64,000 nt of DNA from Augochlora pura (GCF_028453695.1 NC_135772.1:17045611-17109610), one strand, 5' to 3'; shown: positions 47,207 through 59,404, counted from the first letter of the stretch. Notes: generated by a model not told the origin, from the letters alone. Numbers and translations are program-made.

Positions 47207-47960
47207 AAAAAGAACACGACGTCGTACGATGTCTATGATCTATTGTGGGTCTATTTAAAAAAACCATAAAATGTTGATGAATTTCCATTTGATAAATGTT
47301 CACTTTCCATTAGATATAACAATAATATCATATCTAAAAGAAAGAAGTTTTGACAAAATTTGGTACTGCTAAAAGATGAGTAGATAACTATTATAAAAGC
47401 TATGGGACTAAAAATATCTTAACATCCAGACCCTGAAGTCTACATCCAGATTTCTTAACACTGAATCATCAAAGTACCCTACATTTCAGTATCGCAAATA
47501 GCTCAGATGTCGACCAAAAGGTTTTGCAATTGTTCCAGGAACGGTCGACCCCGATCGAAAATCTCCGGTATTCGAAATAATCCGGTAATTAACCGGGCCC
47601 GGCGTAAACGCGGCGGAAAGACGGCTGGAAAATCGAGGCGATCCGTGTGCACGCCCATCTCCTCAGGGCTATTGTTTCATTGGCATTGCAGATGACAAAT
47701 CGCGAGCAGCATACAGTGAAGTCCGAGATCACAGTAAACACAGGTTGCGGCGCGCCATTAGCTGGTTAGAGAGGGATTCCGTGTTGCTCCATTCTAATCA
47801 ACCGACGCCCGGCATCGGCAAGCATCGGTGGCGTCGCCGGCGCGCCAATCAATTGCACACCCTGAAATATCCCTAGTGGCACCCTCCATCGCCCTTCGTG
47901 CTCTCATTCCGTCTACTCTTCCTTTATCTCTCCTGCCCGCGTACCCCCGTGCGTTCCCGC
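47207..47960. other. AT-rich then CpG-rich stretch
   Basis: Short direct words (CATCCAGA twice near 47420-47450). No gene is supported. Confidence 0.5.
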
Positions 47961-47992
<32 letters not shown>

Positions 47993-48008
47993 ATTCTCTC
48001 GATTCTCT
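47961..48008 (+). repeat. (CT)n microsatellite with CGATTCTCT tail
   Basis: CT run to 47991 followed by two GATTCTCTC units. Confidence 0.9.
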
Positions 48009-48225
48009 CCCGCATCGCTCCCACTCCTCCGCCTGCCCCTCCTCCGCGCACCCTCCCTTGCGGCACTGTTTTACCCCCCAGAGGATTAGCTAATGGTCCA
48101 TCCGCTGTTTTATCGGACAGATTCGCACCGCTCCAGGGCTGAAGGACGTGAAACGTCCTGTGAAAGGACATGGAACGAACGGAAAATCCGAGCTACCGTA
48201 CGTGTCCGCAGACCCTTTGCTCTCC

Positions 48226-48229
<4 letters not shown>

Positions 48230-48257
<28 letters not shown>
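48230..48257 (+). repeat. (CT)n microsatellite
   Basis: About thirteen CT units after CTCTCC. Confidence 0.95.
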
Positions 48258-49945
48258 TTACGCCCTTTTTTCTCCACCAACGTGCGCCCATTTTTTTAGA
48301 CGATTTCGCCTTCTCCGCCCTTATCCGCTGGTTCCGCAAATTTTACTCTCGCCGCATTTCGGCGATCCGCTCGATCTTCTCGTCGTCGCTTTTTTTTTCC
48401 AGTTTATCTCTGCGCAAAATGAATAACTTCTTTGGTAATCGCACGGAATAGAAATTAGAGTGGAGTGTATTTTTTCTTGCAACAGTCTCGGCGAATGGAG
48501 AGCAATATTATTTTGCTTAATACGTTTCTCTTTGCTTAAAAGCATAAAACCGGAATTATTATTGTTGGCAGACTGAGGATATTCGTGCAAAAATTGTCAA
48601 TTGCGGTAGACAGAAGTTTGGTAGAAAATTCATTGTTTCGTGACTTAATTCTTTTAATAACTTAATTCTTTTTTTTTCGCGAATTGAAAATAATTGCAAT
48701 TTATTTATATTTTAAAATATATACATTCAATTTTCCTGTGGGTAGTTTGTTTATTCGTTTATGCATTTTAATCTTTATCAAAGGATCATCGCCTCCCATA
48801 TAACACTTTAACTCTGAACATCCATCGTGATTTTACTATACAAAGTCAAATGGAAATAATAATCATTACAGTGACATTTGTAAAAGAATTAAGAAATAAC
48901 ATTTATCTATTTTACACGATCACCTTACATCGCGACTAAAAATGAAAAAACAATAAAAAAAGAACCATCAATTTGTAATCTAGTAACACACTTACGATCG
49001 ATCGGATATCGATATCAATTTTCCTAAACGAGTCCTAAAGGTCCTCACGCCACTGTATCCCGTCTTACTAAAGAAATAATTGTTCGAGCAAAGGATCGGA
49101 TCCGCCGAAAAAAATTGACCAACACTTGGGCTGCTTGTGTATTCCATCGGCGTGGCTTGCGGCTCATTGAAAGGGAAGAAAAGAGGCGGCGGAACAGACC
49201 GAAAGAGAGATACGCGCAGGTGGATGGAAGAAGCGAAGGCGGCGAGCGAGATTTCAATGGCAAGCAAATAGCACGAAGCGTGGCCAATGGGCTCTCCCTT
49301 TGATTAAATGCAAATTATGCGGGAAACGCGATTAGTACGGCCGACACTCTGCCTGCAATCTTCAATCGTTTCTATCTATGGCCACTGTGCCCTCCCTCCC
49401 CCCCTGCTCGCGCGCGCTTCTTTCCGTGTACGGCGTGAATTTAAAACAGCCGGGGCAAGAAAACGTTTAGGTTACCTAACCCCCGTGTACGTGGACCAAA
49501 TTATTCCGAAGCGAAAGAGAGACTTACTTGTTGGTACGTTTAAACGTACGCCGAGCCTGGAATACTTCCACGAAATGGTTTTAGCGAATTAGAATATAGT
49601 AACCGGCCCGCGCTTTTATTCTACTTCTACGCCGAGCTCGTTGTTTTATAATAACGCCGGATTATGATAACGCAGAAATTATTACCTCGATAAATGTTTC
49701 GGTCTACCGTTCTGCTGCGAAGTGAAAGAATGACTTGAATATTTCTGAATTTTTCGTACATTTAATAATATTTATTGTACAATTTAATTACGTTACCTTC
49801 TACAATTTCGTTATGACTTCTAGCGTTATGGCAATTTGTAAATAATATTTCTGAAAAGTTATTAAAATTCGATGTGACATTATCTGACGGTACTTTAAGG
49901 CAGACCTAATATATTACATAATTTATTAATAATTTTTATCCGTTA
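48258..49945. other. Mixed stretch with an AT-rich core
   Basis: The AT-rich core is 48450-49010. ATGCAAAT lies at 49308-49315. TTTAACTCTGAACATCCATCG near 48806 may be a lone TTAA element end, unpaired. No gene is supported. Confidence 0.45.
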
Positions 49946-50159
49946 CTAACATGTTGAGCATTGCGCCACCCAAATATGTGACACTTTCTGACTAATCTTG
50001 AAAATTCATTTTTATTGTAATACATTTGAACAAATTGAATTTGACTAGAATGTTTCGGAGGAGAAAGAGTTCCAATGTCATCCTCTATAATAAATATTAA
50101 CTGTCTAGTCTCGCTTTAATTAATTAAATTGTTTTGATTTACGGCGTTCAATGTGTTAA
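49946..50159 (+). mobile_element. Probable TTAA-type MITE, third family (214 bp)
   Basis: The left end is CTAACATGTTGAGCATTGCG. The right end, on the minus strand, is TTAACACATTGAACGCCG. They share TAACA, TTGA and scattered positions beyond, about two thirds identity. The right TTAA is intact and the left is CTAA. The interior is AT-rich without coding capacity. This terminus differs from the CCC-type families. Confidence 0.45.
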
Positions 50160-50574
50160 AAATTATCAGAAGAAAACAAAATTATTTCGATTGTAACAAA
50201 CAGTACTTTAAAAAAATTTCTGACCAACTTGCAAATAGACTGACAGTATTGTTAATTTTTCCACTTGCGTTTATAAATCTCGATTCTCGTTTCATGCGTA
50301 AAATCCGCAATCTAATTGCAGGCAAACGCTGTAAAATAATTTCGACAGCGAAATAAGACGTAATTAGATCCGTAGAATTCCTAGCGAATTTATAGGGCCC
50401 GTGAGTCCTCTCTTAAACCGATGTCTTTCACCGAAGATACCCGACCATGCCGTTCCCGTTGGTTTTAATAAGGAAAAACGAATTATCTCTTTGTTCTCTT
50501 GTTTTCGTGCATTAGCCCGGCGAAAGCACGGGTTCGCATAAAAGCCGGGCAATCCAATTAACAAACACGAGGGG
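50160..50574. other. AT-rich to mixed stretch
   Basis: No gene or repeat stands out. Confidence 0.5.
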
Positions 50575-50591
50575 CCGCGCGCGCGCGCGCT
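50575..50591. repeat. (CG)n run
   Basis: Eight alternating CG dinucleotides; potential Z-DNA-forming sequence. Confidence 0.9.
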
Positions 50592-50753
50592 GCGAGATTT
50601 CAGTATGACACACTACGTCCTCAGAAACGGAAATATTTATTCGATACATTTCGCAGCGATAAATAAATTTGAAGAACTTGGTCAAATTCGCGGAACGAGG
50701 TACGCGCAGCGCCGGTTTAATTCCGAGGGCCTGTGGAACAGTGCGCTCCGTTT

Positions 50754-50812
50754 TCGCTTCGCTTTGCTCCGCTTCGCTCTGCTCCGGCTCGCTCTACGCT
50801 GCTTTGCTCTAC
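50754..50812 (+). repeat. 15-bp CGCTTCGCTTTGCTC minisatellite, about 4 copies
   Basis: Two good copies are followed by two degenerate ones. One frame reads as Leu/Ala/Phe-rich, which is an artefact. Confidence 0.8.
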
Positions 50813-50825
50813 TCGTCGTCGCGAC

Positions 50826-50874
50826 GAGAGACAGAGAGCAAGAGAGCGAGAGAGAGAGAGAGAGAAAGAGAGAG
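50826..50874 (+). repeat. (GA)n microsatellite
   Basis: GA run with AC, CA, GC and AAAG interruptions, immediately right of the CGCTTCGCTTTGCTC array. Confidence 0.9.
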
Positions 50875-52059
50875 CAATCGCAGGAATATACATGCGCGCG
50901 TTGTGTTTCTAACAAGACAATATGTTTGCCAAACGCTTCGCTTTAATTACGCCTTTTCCATCAATCCACTCGTCGCGAAATATTTGTATTAAAATATTTA
51001 CAGACAAACAGACGGCGGCGGGGGAGTCGGGACGGGAGTCCCGACGTGGATTTTATTATATACGGCGCAAACGACAATCTATATTGCGCAGCTGTTTGTA
51101 CGCCGCGGTATTCGGCGAATGTAGCATTCAATTTAAATCTCTCGTCGGCGACACGGCCGCGGACCGCCCCCTCTCTCCCCTGCCCCCGACATTTAATTTT
51201 TCACCACGATAATCGATGAAAAAACATTTCCGTTTCGATCGGCCGACAAATCCGCGGCGGCCGTTGCCCGGCCCCCCCGGCCCCTCGTTCCCCGAAAAAT
51301 AGATGAACTTGCGTTTTCATCGGAGTTGTAAAATCATTTCGGCCCGAAGATCCAGCTTCAAATATTTGCTCGAACGCGTGTCCGCATACGCGCGCAGCTG
51401 TTCCGCGAGATGATTTTTCCGACGCCCTGTTGTGCGACGCCTGTTGCGCGGCTGGGAACCTCGTATCGATCCCCGCTTCGAACTTGACTCGCCAGAAAAC
51501 GCCTAATCTGATTAGCGTCGCGGGCGCGGGGGGGGCGGCGGGGAGAGAGGGGAAACGGCCGCGGCGGAAAAGGAAGACGGAATCGCGGAGAGCTAGAAAA
51601 ATTGCGGAAATTGCTAGAGCCTCGCTAGACTTAAATTAATTCGCTCGGACGGACGAGTAGTCTACCTTTCGGTTTATATTGGCACAATCCCACCCTCCTG
51701 CTGCTCCCCCGCTCCCTTTCACCCTCCCTCCCTCCCCCACCCCCCGCCCCTTTTTACCATCGCCTTATCCCTCCGTTCGGGATCCGTGGCCTCTCCCTTC
51801 TCGTCCGTTTCTCCCGTTCGAGCTCTCGCTTCTCGCGTTCCACGAAGTGTTCCTGCGAGTGCTGACTGACAAGGTTTCGCCATTTCCGTGACGCATCCGG
51901 TAACGAACTTCGACCTCCATAACTGGCGAAACATTTTACGCCGTTTCCGTAAGGGATTCGCAACCGCTTCCCCACCCTCCCCCTCCCCCTCCCTTTTTAT
52001 CATTTCATAGTTTTCGTTCGACTTCGCGCGAAACGAATGGCTTTCGGATCCTTTCTCAA
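50875..52059. other. CpG-rich block without a recognisable gene
   Basis: C-rich runs at 51270-51290 and 51720-51750, G-rich at 51525-51552. No gene is supported. Confidence 0.5.
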
Positions 52060-52154
52060 TCTCTCTGTCCTCTCTCTCTCTCTCTCTTTCTCTCTCTGTC
52101 TTTCTGTTTTTCTCACTCTCTTTCTCTCGCTCTATCTGTGTCTCTCTCGCTCTT
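52060..52154 (+). repeat. Long imperfect (CT)n tract
   Basis: About 95 nt of CT with TTTC, GT and CAC interruptions. A short GA tract of opposite strand sense follows at 52209-52221. Confidence 0.9.
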
Positions 52155-52221
52155 CTCAACTCTTCTGAATGTGTTTTCGAGAGTTCTCGTCTTGGCAAAG
52201 ATAACTGGAGAGAGAGAGAGA

Positions 52222-52998
52222 GGTCATCGACCTCGACGCGTAAAAACGAATTGCTTCGTTAACGTCGCGACTTAAAAGCAGTGGGTTTTTTCAAAAAGAA
52301 GAATACGGTACAGAGGAAAATAGTACTGAGAGAGGTAGCACAGTATTGAAGGATTAAACACAATACCTGAGGCACAGTAAATGATTTTTATAAATCATAG
52401 TCACGCGGTAATTGATCCCAGAACTCTTTCCTTCTTTCTCCTAATATCCAAAGAAGATTTAATACTTGTGTCATAGGAAAATTTATATCGACGAAAGAAG
52501 CTTTGAAATTTACCCTCAACTCCTTATTTAATATAATTTCAACCTTTTTACTCAAGCGGTGACTGTGGTCCCACTAAAATAATTTCATCAATATCATACG
52601 TATAAATTACAATAAACCATGTGAAAAGAAAATACTATAGACCACAAAACATCTTTTACACTTATAATTAAAATATCTTCGACTCTGTAGGATTAGATAA
52701 GTAAAGTTGCATTTAGTAACAAAATCTCCTGGAGGCTCCCAACAGGGCACAGTAATTGGCTCCACCACCCTACGTATAAATGCATCTGGAAGCCAATATT
52801 TACGTACGGTATTCAAAACTCTGGGCATCAGCTTCGGCCTCCGATATCGAAATATCGGAAAGACTTCCGATGAAGGAAGATATTAGCTGTTGGGCAAAAT
52901 ATCTATAATCGACTTCGTACATATCGGTGCGTTAAAAGATTCACTTATTGTACTACCAAAACAGTTTTCAAATAAATGAAGTTACTATTACGAAAAGA
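52222..52998. other. AT-rich block without a recognisable gene
   Basis: A 73-codon minus frame (52828-52607) has moderately balanced composition but no motif I can name. Confidence 0.45.
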
Positions 52999-53181
52999 AA
53001 TTTTCGAATTACAAGCTCGAGTGAATGTCCTCGCATCATAGAAGCTATATCGTTGACAAAAGTCGTGCTTTAACATACATTATAGTAAGAATTCTCGAAC
53101 TACAAGTTCGAGTGAACGCCCTCGCATCATACAAGCCGCCATATCGATGACAAAAGTCATGCTTTAACATACATTATATCA
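52999..53181 (+). repeat. Two-copy tandem duplication, period about 92 bp
   Basis: Copy 1 (52999-53089) and copy 2 (53090-53181) share AATTYTCGAAYTACAAGYTC, GTGAAYGYCCTCGCATCATA, TCGWTGACAAAAGTCRTGCT and TTAACATACATTATA. Copy 2 has a 3-bp insertion (GCCGCCATAT for GCTATAT). A short echo of ACATACATTATA follows at 53179-53192. Confidence 0.9.
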
Positions 53182-53192
53182 CATACATTATA

Positions 53193-53668
53193 TTACACAC
53201 AAAGCAACACAAGTGGTCAAAGTAAACGCTCCGAAATGATTTTCCATCGAAGAATCGTTTTGATTTTCTAAAGGTTTGCTGTCGAGGTGGCGCGGAAAAC
53301 TTGGCTGGGAGTGCCAAGGGTCGCAGTCAAGGGTGTATTCGGAATGAGGCTGACTGAATTATCAGGCGAGTCGCCGGGAATATAATTTCGATGGTGGCGA
53401 ATCGATCGGAGACGGGTCGCGACATTGGGAAAAATTGTGAACGGAGGACGCTCGGGCCCGGTAATTAAAGTTACGTTCAGCCGCGTGGAACTCGTGGAAA
53501 CGTGACTCCGACGGTGTAGTAATTCAATTAACACGGTCTGTCGGCGGCAAAACATATTTCCTTGTTCCGAAAGACGCCGAACCGAGCGAACGACCGCCTG
53601 AGAGAGATCGAGAGAGAAAGAAGGAGAGACGGGGCGAGATAAAGAGAGATAGAGCGAGAGAACTCGCT
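53193..53668. other. Mixed stretch
   Basis: A 95-codon minus frame (53555-53268) is fairly balanced in composition but unrecognised. GA-rich sequence begins at about 53600. Confidence 0.45.
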
Positions 53669-53768
53669 TAAGAGCGAGAGAAAGCTTGTAAGTGCGAGAG
53701 AAAGCTGGTAAGAGCGAGAGAAAGCGTGTAAGAGCGAGAGAAAGCGTGTATGAGTGAAAGAGATGGGT
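53669..53768 (+). repeat. 20-bp GA-rich minisatellite, about 5 copies
   Basis: The unit is TAAGAGCGAGAGAAAGCGTG. Units start at 53669, 53689, 53709, 53729 and 53749; the fifth is degenerate. All of it lies within a wider GA-rich tract (53600-53830). Confidence 0.9.
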
Positions 53769-55516
53769 GCTAGACGGAGAGAGAGGGAGAAAGGATGAAC
53801 GAGTGGCTAAAGGGTGAGAGAAGCGGCTACGACGAAAATCGCGTAGACACGGAATCGAATCGGGTCACGGGTGTGTCGGTAAGTTTCGCTCGAGTGCGAT
53901 AATTTGACCATAAATCATTTAATTGCAAACTCGGTTGGCGGGCGGGCGGGCGCGGGGGGTAGTGTGCCGGGAAGTAAGGCGCCGCGGAGCTTATTGGGAC
54001 GCGTTTCCCCGGCTCGCGCGCGCCTTCGGCTAGCTCTCCTCGGAAGCTCTCGCTCGGTAAGATAACAGGACCGGGTTAATTGTTTGAAACTTAGCGCTTC
54101 GCCCCGCGGGGGGCGCGCTCACTATTTACTGTACATAATTAATTTATACCGGTGCGCGAGCTCGCGCGTGTGTTGCAATTGCGTGATATTACGCGCGGCC
54201 CTGGCCAAGAAAAGACGGTGAAGAAAGGGGGGGAGGGGTCAGGGCAGGTAACGATAGAGAAGGCTGGAAGAGAGGGGGACAGGAGAGGGAACCGTGCAGC
54301 ACACATTCGGCTAACACAATTGAATCATTGCTGTTAATGAACCTTCTGTCCGCTCCGGGGCGGCCGGCTCTCCGTTTCTTTCGGTGAATCGAGGGCGTCG
54401 GCCGCGCCGTGAATAGGTCGGCCTCTCGCACCAAGAAACTCGCGGATGAATTATTCGAGCGATATACAAAAGGCGAACGCGCGGCGGAAAACTGCGTGCG
54501 CTTTGTTTGAAATGTTTCCGAACCGCCTGAATTGTTCCAACGCCGCGGCAGGAACGTTAAATCAACGGGACACACCTTATCGACGTAGACAGAGAGAGAG
54601 AGAGAGAGGGAGAGAGAGAGAGAGCGGCCTCGCGCCGCTGCTGCTGCTGTCGGATAAGTTACCTGGGCTAGTTTAAAGCGAGCACAGTGGTATTAGCCGG
54701 TATCGAGTCAGACACAGGGACTAGGCTCGCGTTGAACCGCAAACGACGTGGTAAATATCCGATCAGATAAGTGGAACAGGTCGGGATCGAATCGGACAAG
54801 TACGATAAACCTCCTCGGGAACGAACCCTTTCGATAGAGCGATTTCAGCTGCCGGCTGGCAATACTTCGTGGCAATTAACTTCCTAGAAACGAAGCGCGA
54901 CTGTAGTGACTGCCGCGGAGGTCATTTTGGACGATGCGCCGTAGCGGCTATCGCGGATATCATTCTATATTACGTTGCGCTACATGCAACTGTACTATTA
55001 ATTATTGAAGCAAATCAGTGAGGTTGATGTACATGCATTATATTTTTTATTCAATTATTTTTTTATTCTGTCATTAATATTTCATTTTAATAGCAGTATA
55101 GCTTCGTGCAAGATTCTACCGGGTCTGAGTAGTAATAAAATAAAGCAGATAGGCATAAAAAAGGAAATACTTGTAAAAATAACACAGGTATATAAAATAA
55201 TATTTCATCGTTCAAGGCTGCGTTTTCGAGGAAAATTAGATTGAAATAATTATACTCTTGAATAGGAACGAAGCGGTGCGTCTGGCCGTGGCATACCGAT
55301 TCTACTTCTCATTGTTATTCATACCCACTCATTCTCAATTTTCTCGAAACCACGGCCTTAAATGGAAAATTGTTATCCTTTCTCTTGACTTATTTTTCCT
55401 AGTATTTTTGTAATATCAATTACAGACCATCTTGTATACACATAAATTCTTAGAAGTGTGTGTGGTATAATAAATTTCTGAATATTGCAGTCGTGTCGAG
55501 AACGATTCATTTAGCT
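53769..55516. other. CpG-rich then AT-rich stretch
   Basis: CpG-rich to about 54960, including the GGCGGGCGGGCG run at 53938-53955, then AT-rich. No gene is supported. Confidence 0.5.
54590..54649 (+). repeat. (GA)n followed by (CTG)4
   Basis: GA tract 54590-54624 with one GGG interruption, then four CTG units at about 54636-54649. Confidence 0.9.
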
Positions 55517-55555
55517 CAAATAAATAAAACTAAATAAAAAAAAATAAATAAATTA
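55517..55555 (+). repeat. (AAATA)n AT-rich microsatellite
   Basis: AAATAAATAAAACTAAATAA-type run. Confidence 0.85.
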
Positions 55556-55587
55556 TCAGGTATGAAACACCTCCTTTGTTCTGTAAT

Positions 55588-55612
55588 TTAACCCTTATAG
55601 CTCCAATTGACA
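55588..55612 (+). mobile_element. Possible lone TTAA-CCC element end
   Basis: TTAACCCTTATAGCTCCAATTGACA resembles the start of the TTAA-CCC elements elsewhere in the window, but I could not pair it with a second end. Confidence 0.2.
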
Positions 55613-56151
55613 GGAATGCTTCCAAACTAAATTCAGCGTTCTATAATTCTGTAAAATTCTTAATTCTTAAAATTCTCAAGTATTAATTATAAAATCTACG
55701 CGTTTCATATTCAATCGAATAAAAAAGTATAGTTGTATGTTTTCGTGCAACTCGTATCTTTTTAAACTCGATCATAGATGGACTCGCCGCGAGATCGGCG
55801 TCTTATTTTGCCGGAAGCAATATGTGGGAGCGTTCTTTTTTTTTTTCGTCCGTCGAACGAGGGACGTGTCGCACCTCTTTGGATCCTCCATATCCGAAAT
55901 TTCCAAAGTTCTTTTTTACCGTGAGTGCGAGGTTCTTTTTCGGACGGACGAGGTAAACTTCTGACATAAGTTTCCTTAACCGAGTGACGGTAGTTTCACC
56001 GGCAGATAAGACGCTCCTCATAACCGCACCGAGATTTCACGAGCTAAAACTTTTTCCTCGAGAGCAAATCCGTCGGCGTACTCGGCTCGCGTTCTCCTCG
56101 CTCCACTCTCTTCGTGGCTCCGTGGCGGTGCCCCGAAAGAAGAGAGAAAAT

Positions 56152-56155
<4 letters not shown>

Positions 56156-56203
<48 letters not shown>

Positions 56204-56209
56204 AGGGAG
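56156..56209 (+). repeat. (GA)n microsatellite
   Basis: About 54 nt of GA ending in GGGAGA units. Confidence 0.95.
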
Positions 56210-56492
56210 TCCAAGTTTCGGGGACAGCCGGTTCGATTGAATGGATTATTCGAGCTGCTACCGGGCAGCTTTTGTGCGGGCGGCAGCTGCACACGTTTCT
56301 CGATTATCGAACCCGGGGTCCCCGCGAATCGAAAACATTCGGAACGGCGGCGGCCGACGACTACTCATGAAACAAATATATTTCTGCCGGTGCGAGGTCG
56401 CGCGGAAATTTCGAAAAACGGTCGTCGGGGAAACCTGTTCTTTCGACGAATGGTCCGTGTCCACGGTGGCGATCCTGTAATCGTGGTAGAAC

Positions 56493-56512
56493 GGGGGGGG
56501 GGGGGGGGGGGG
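56493..56512 (+). repeat. Poly-G homopolymer (20 nt)
   Basis: Uninterrupted G run. Confidence 0.95.
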
Positions 56513-57124
56513 ATGAAATTTTTATTAGCTTTTAGTCTTCCGTAGAATTGTAAAACGTATTAACGTTTAACGCGTTCGACTCTGTGGTCACCGGTGGCCG
56601 GCGAATTCGACGTTTCTATTGTTACTATTTTTATTTGACACTGTATCGTTCTATTTTTCGGAATCTCACGTGTCGCTTCGATCGAATGAGTAGAACCCTC
56701 CGGTTGAGTTACAAGACTGGAAGGCTACGCTTTGCTCAACAAGAACAAAACGACTCTTAACAACGCCGCAGCAACTTCTTTTAGCAACAACGCTTGCTCG
56801 AGGCTTTTTCCCGACTCCCCAGATTTTTTCGTCCGCTCTTCGAATTTTCTCATACTTTCCTTCTTTTTATTGCGTTGTCTTTATCTTAATCTCTCGCACA
56901 TACTATACCTCGTTTTACCTCACTCGCTATTTCAATTTTACTCATTGTTTCTCTCTTTTTATCTATCTAGCTCCTTCTGGTCTCTTTTTAGAAGAGCACA
57001 AGAGACCTCAAGAAAGGACTAATTATAAATTAAATAAATTCTCTGCAACTACTCCCAGCTCGTAAACAAAAATGTACAATTTGAGAGAAGAAGATACGTT
57101 CATTGAGATATTCGAGCCACGCGG

Positions 57125-57300
57125 ATATTTTTTTATAGTTGTCGGCAATCTTTTATATTTTTATAGTTGCTGGTGATCGTTTATATTTTTTACAGTTGTT
57201 ACCAGTCGTTTATATTTTTATTCTTGTTGGCGATCGTTAATATTTTTATAGTTATCGGCAGTCGTTTATATTTTTTACAGTTGGCAATCGGCGACTATAA
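57125..57300 (+). repeat. 28-29-bp minisatellite, about 6 copies
   Basis: The unit has an AT half (ATATTTTTATAGTTG) and a GC half (TCGGCAATCGTTT). The sixth copy has a 3-bp-shorter AT half. The array ends at GGCGACTATAAAAACGCG. Confidence 0.85.
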
Positions 57301-58534
57301 AAACGCGAGGCTCGAATAATCGTATCTCCTCCACTCAAATTGTCCAATTTTGTTAACAAGCTCTGGGACAATTCGAGAGATTTTGATATGCCACCATGCT
57401 TCAATAATTTACTATAGATCAAATCCTTACATTGGAGACAGATAATTCAAACAAATTGTACAAAATAAAAATTCTAAAAGACAGTCCACGGACTCGGAAA
57501 TTAAATAAAAATGCGTTGTTGCATTCAATAACTTTTTAATTAATCACGTTCTTCTCACGTCTTCGCAGTCTTATATTTCGAATAAATTTTCGCGCGTCGA
57601 ATCAAGAGAGAGAGACGCTCGAAGAGACTCGCTCGAAAGTTGCACGGGGAAAAAAAGGGGCCGTTCGGAAAATGATCCCGTACGAATTCACGGCGGGTGC
57701 TGCGCATCAATTTCACTTTCGTCGAGCGCGCCCCCGCTTTTGAACCAAATTCCGTTCCCCTTTAATACCGACGCCGGGCATATTTACCGTCGTGGAATAA
57801 CTTCCCCCCAAAGTGACTGTATAGTTATGGCAGGTAGTTAAAAAGTTTTTCTTCCAGAAATAAATCCGGAAAGTTTTTCGCGCCGTAGTTCTCGAGAATG
57901 TCTACTTTCCTGCGGACCTTCTTTCACAGAAATTTAGCGACGATTGTTCCCCTTTTTTCTCTCTCTCTCCTTAATAAAAAGTAAGCTCCCCGTTTCCCTA
58001 GATCACGGTTATATCGCCTGTAATTAGACAGAACGATTTTTCGTTAAACATTATTGAAAATGGGTGTTTTCACCAGGTAGCTGCGTCATTTTATTTTGAA
58101 GATAAATTTTATGTCCTTTATCGATCACAGTAAGTATAGCTTTTGTCGACAGTTGTTCTAGATTTATTTTAAACAGTGCTTAGAATCACTCGTAACGTGG
58201 CGCGGAAGAAACTTATGGGACAACCTGATAGCAGTTGACAACGCGTCGCGAACGCGATGCGTACTCTCGTCGAGTTCGTCGCGAAAAGATCGGCGTGTAA
58301 ACCGATAACAACAGATAATATTTGAACGGACCAATCGAGCGAACGGTACACGCCGGACGGAACTTCAAACTTTGCTTCGTTAACGAGCGCCGCCTATTAA
58401 ATACATAATTTCCAGCTTATCTACTTAACGGGGTACTTACAATTAGTTGCGAATAAAGAAACGCGCCGCTCGGAGCTTGTTCGAGGGTCGATCCGGGGAG
58501 TAACGCGGAAGCGGGGGATCGATAGTTCGACGTC
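57301..58534. other. AT-rich then mixed stretch
   Basis: No gene, transposon end or strong repeat was seen. Confidence 0.5.

Positions 58535-58562
<28 letters not shown>
58535..58562 (+). repeat. (GA)n microsatellite
   Basis: Fourteen GA units. Confidence 0.95.
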
Positions 58563-58566
<4 letters not shown>

Positions 58567-59404
58567 CCCGGGATTAGAAAGAATCGGGAATTCGAAAATG
58601 TGCCCGCGAGTCCGTGCCAGCACATTAAAAGATTTAATTCTGGGGTCGGTCCGTCGCCGAGCGTTACCCTCCAACGAAATTGTAGCGGCGCGGACCGGCT
58701 GGAACTTGCGCGCAAACAGGATTGGAAGAGTTTGAATAACAGGCGTACCCCGTGAAACTTAATATTTTGAATAACAAGCACGGATTCTGTTTCCTCCGGC
58801 AGTTTGAGAAAAAGATTCTGCGCTCTTTGTCCGTCCCGGCGGGGTATTCGTTAACGTTTCCCCGCATTGCTAAGAGTCTGAGTTTCCACGGGCGAAGTAA
58901 TTTCTATACTACGGGGCTATCCTATCTACGGGCGTTCAACTCCAATTCCCTTAAAATTTTTGCCCGATAATATGTGAAATCGCCGGTGAAACTTTTATAA
59001 AACGGTTCCTCTCGCGGGGAATAAGACGGGACTGCTGTAGGAAAGGTTGTTCGGCGAACATCGTTCGGATATTCCGGAGATTGGAGAGAGGTGACGTAAG
59101 AAGTAGGTCGGCTGCGTAAAAATATAATACATATATAATATATATATATACATATATATTCAAGTTAATTATCGACTCATCTTATTAAGAATTTAACGAA
59201 CCTAAAATATCCGGCTGATGAACCATTTACGGGATCGCTCGTGCAAACGCCGCTTCGTTCGCAATATGCCCGCGTCGAACGAATAATGGACGGCAGAAGA
59301 ATTATGTACTTGGAAGTACAATTACCGTGGAAGCGAATAGAAGATCCGTACATAGCTGCGAGTAAGTTAACACGTACGCTATCAGCGATCAGATAATACG
59401 TGTG
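58563..59404. other. Mixed stretch without a recognisable gene
   Basis: Short frames only. A TA-rich run is listed separately. GTTAACACGTACGCTATCA at 59368-59386 could be a decayed TTAA end, left of the 193-bp duplication. Confidence 0.45.
59121..59160. repeat. (TA)n-rich microsatellite
   Basis: TATATA runs with CATATA interruptions. Confidence 0.9.

Larger units (their letters stand above)
55613..57124. other. Mixed block without a recognisable gene
   Basis: Contains the long GA tract at 56156 and a G20 run at 56493. TTAACGCGTTCGACTCTGTG at 56567-56586 may be another lone TTAA end, followed by the palindromic GGTCACCGGTGGCC-like word. Frames on both strands across the GA tract are artefacts. 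Confidence 0.45.
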
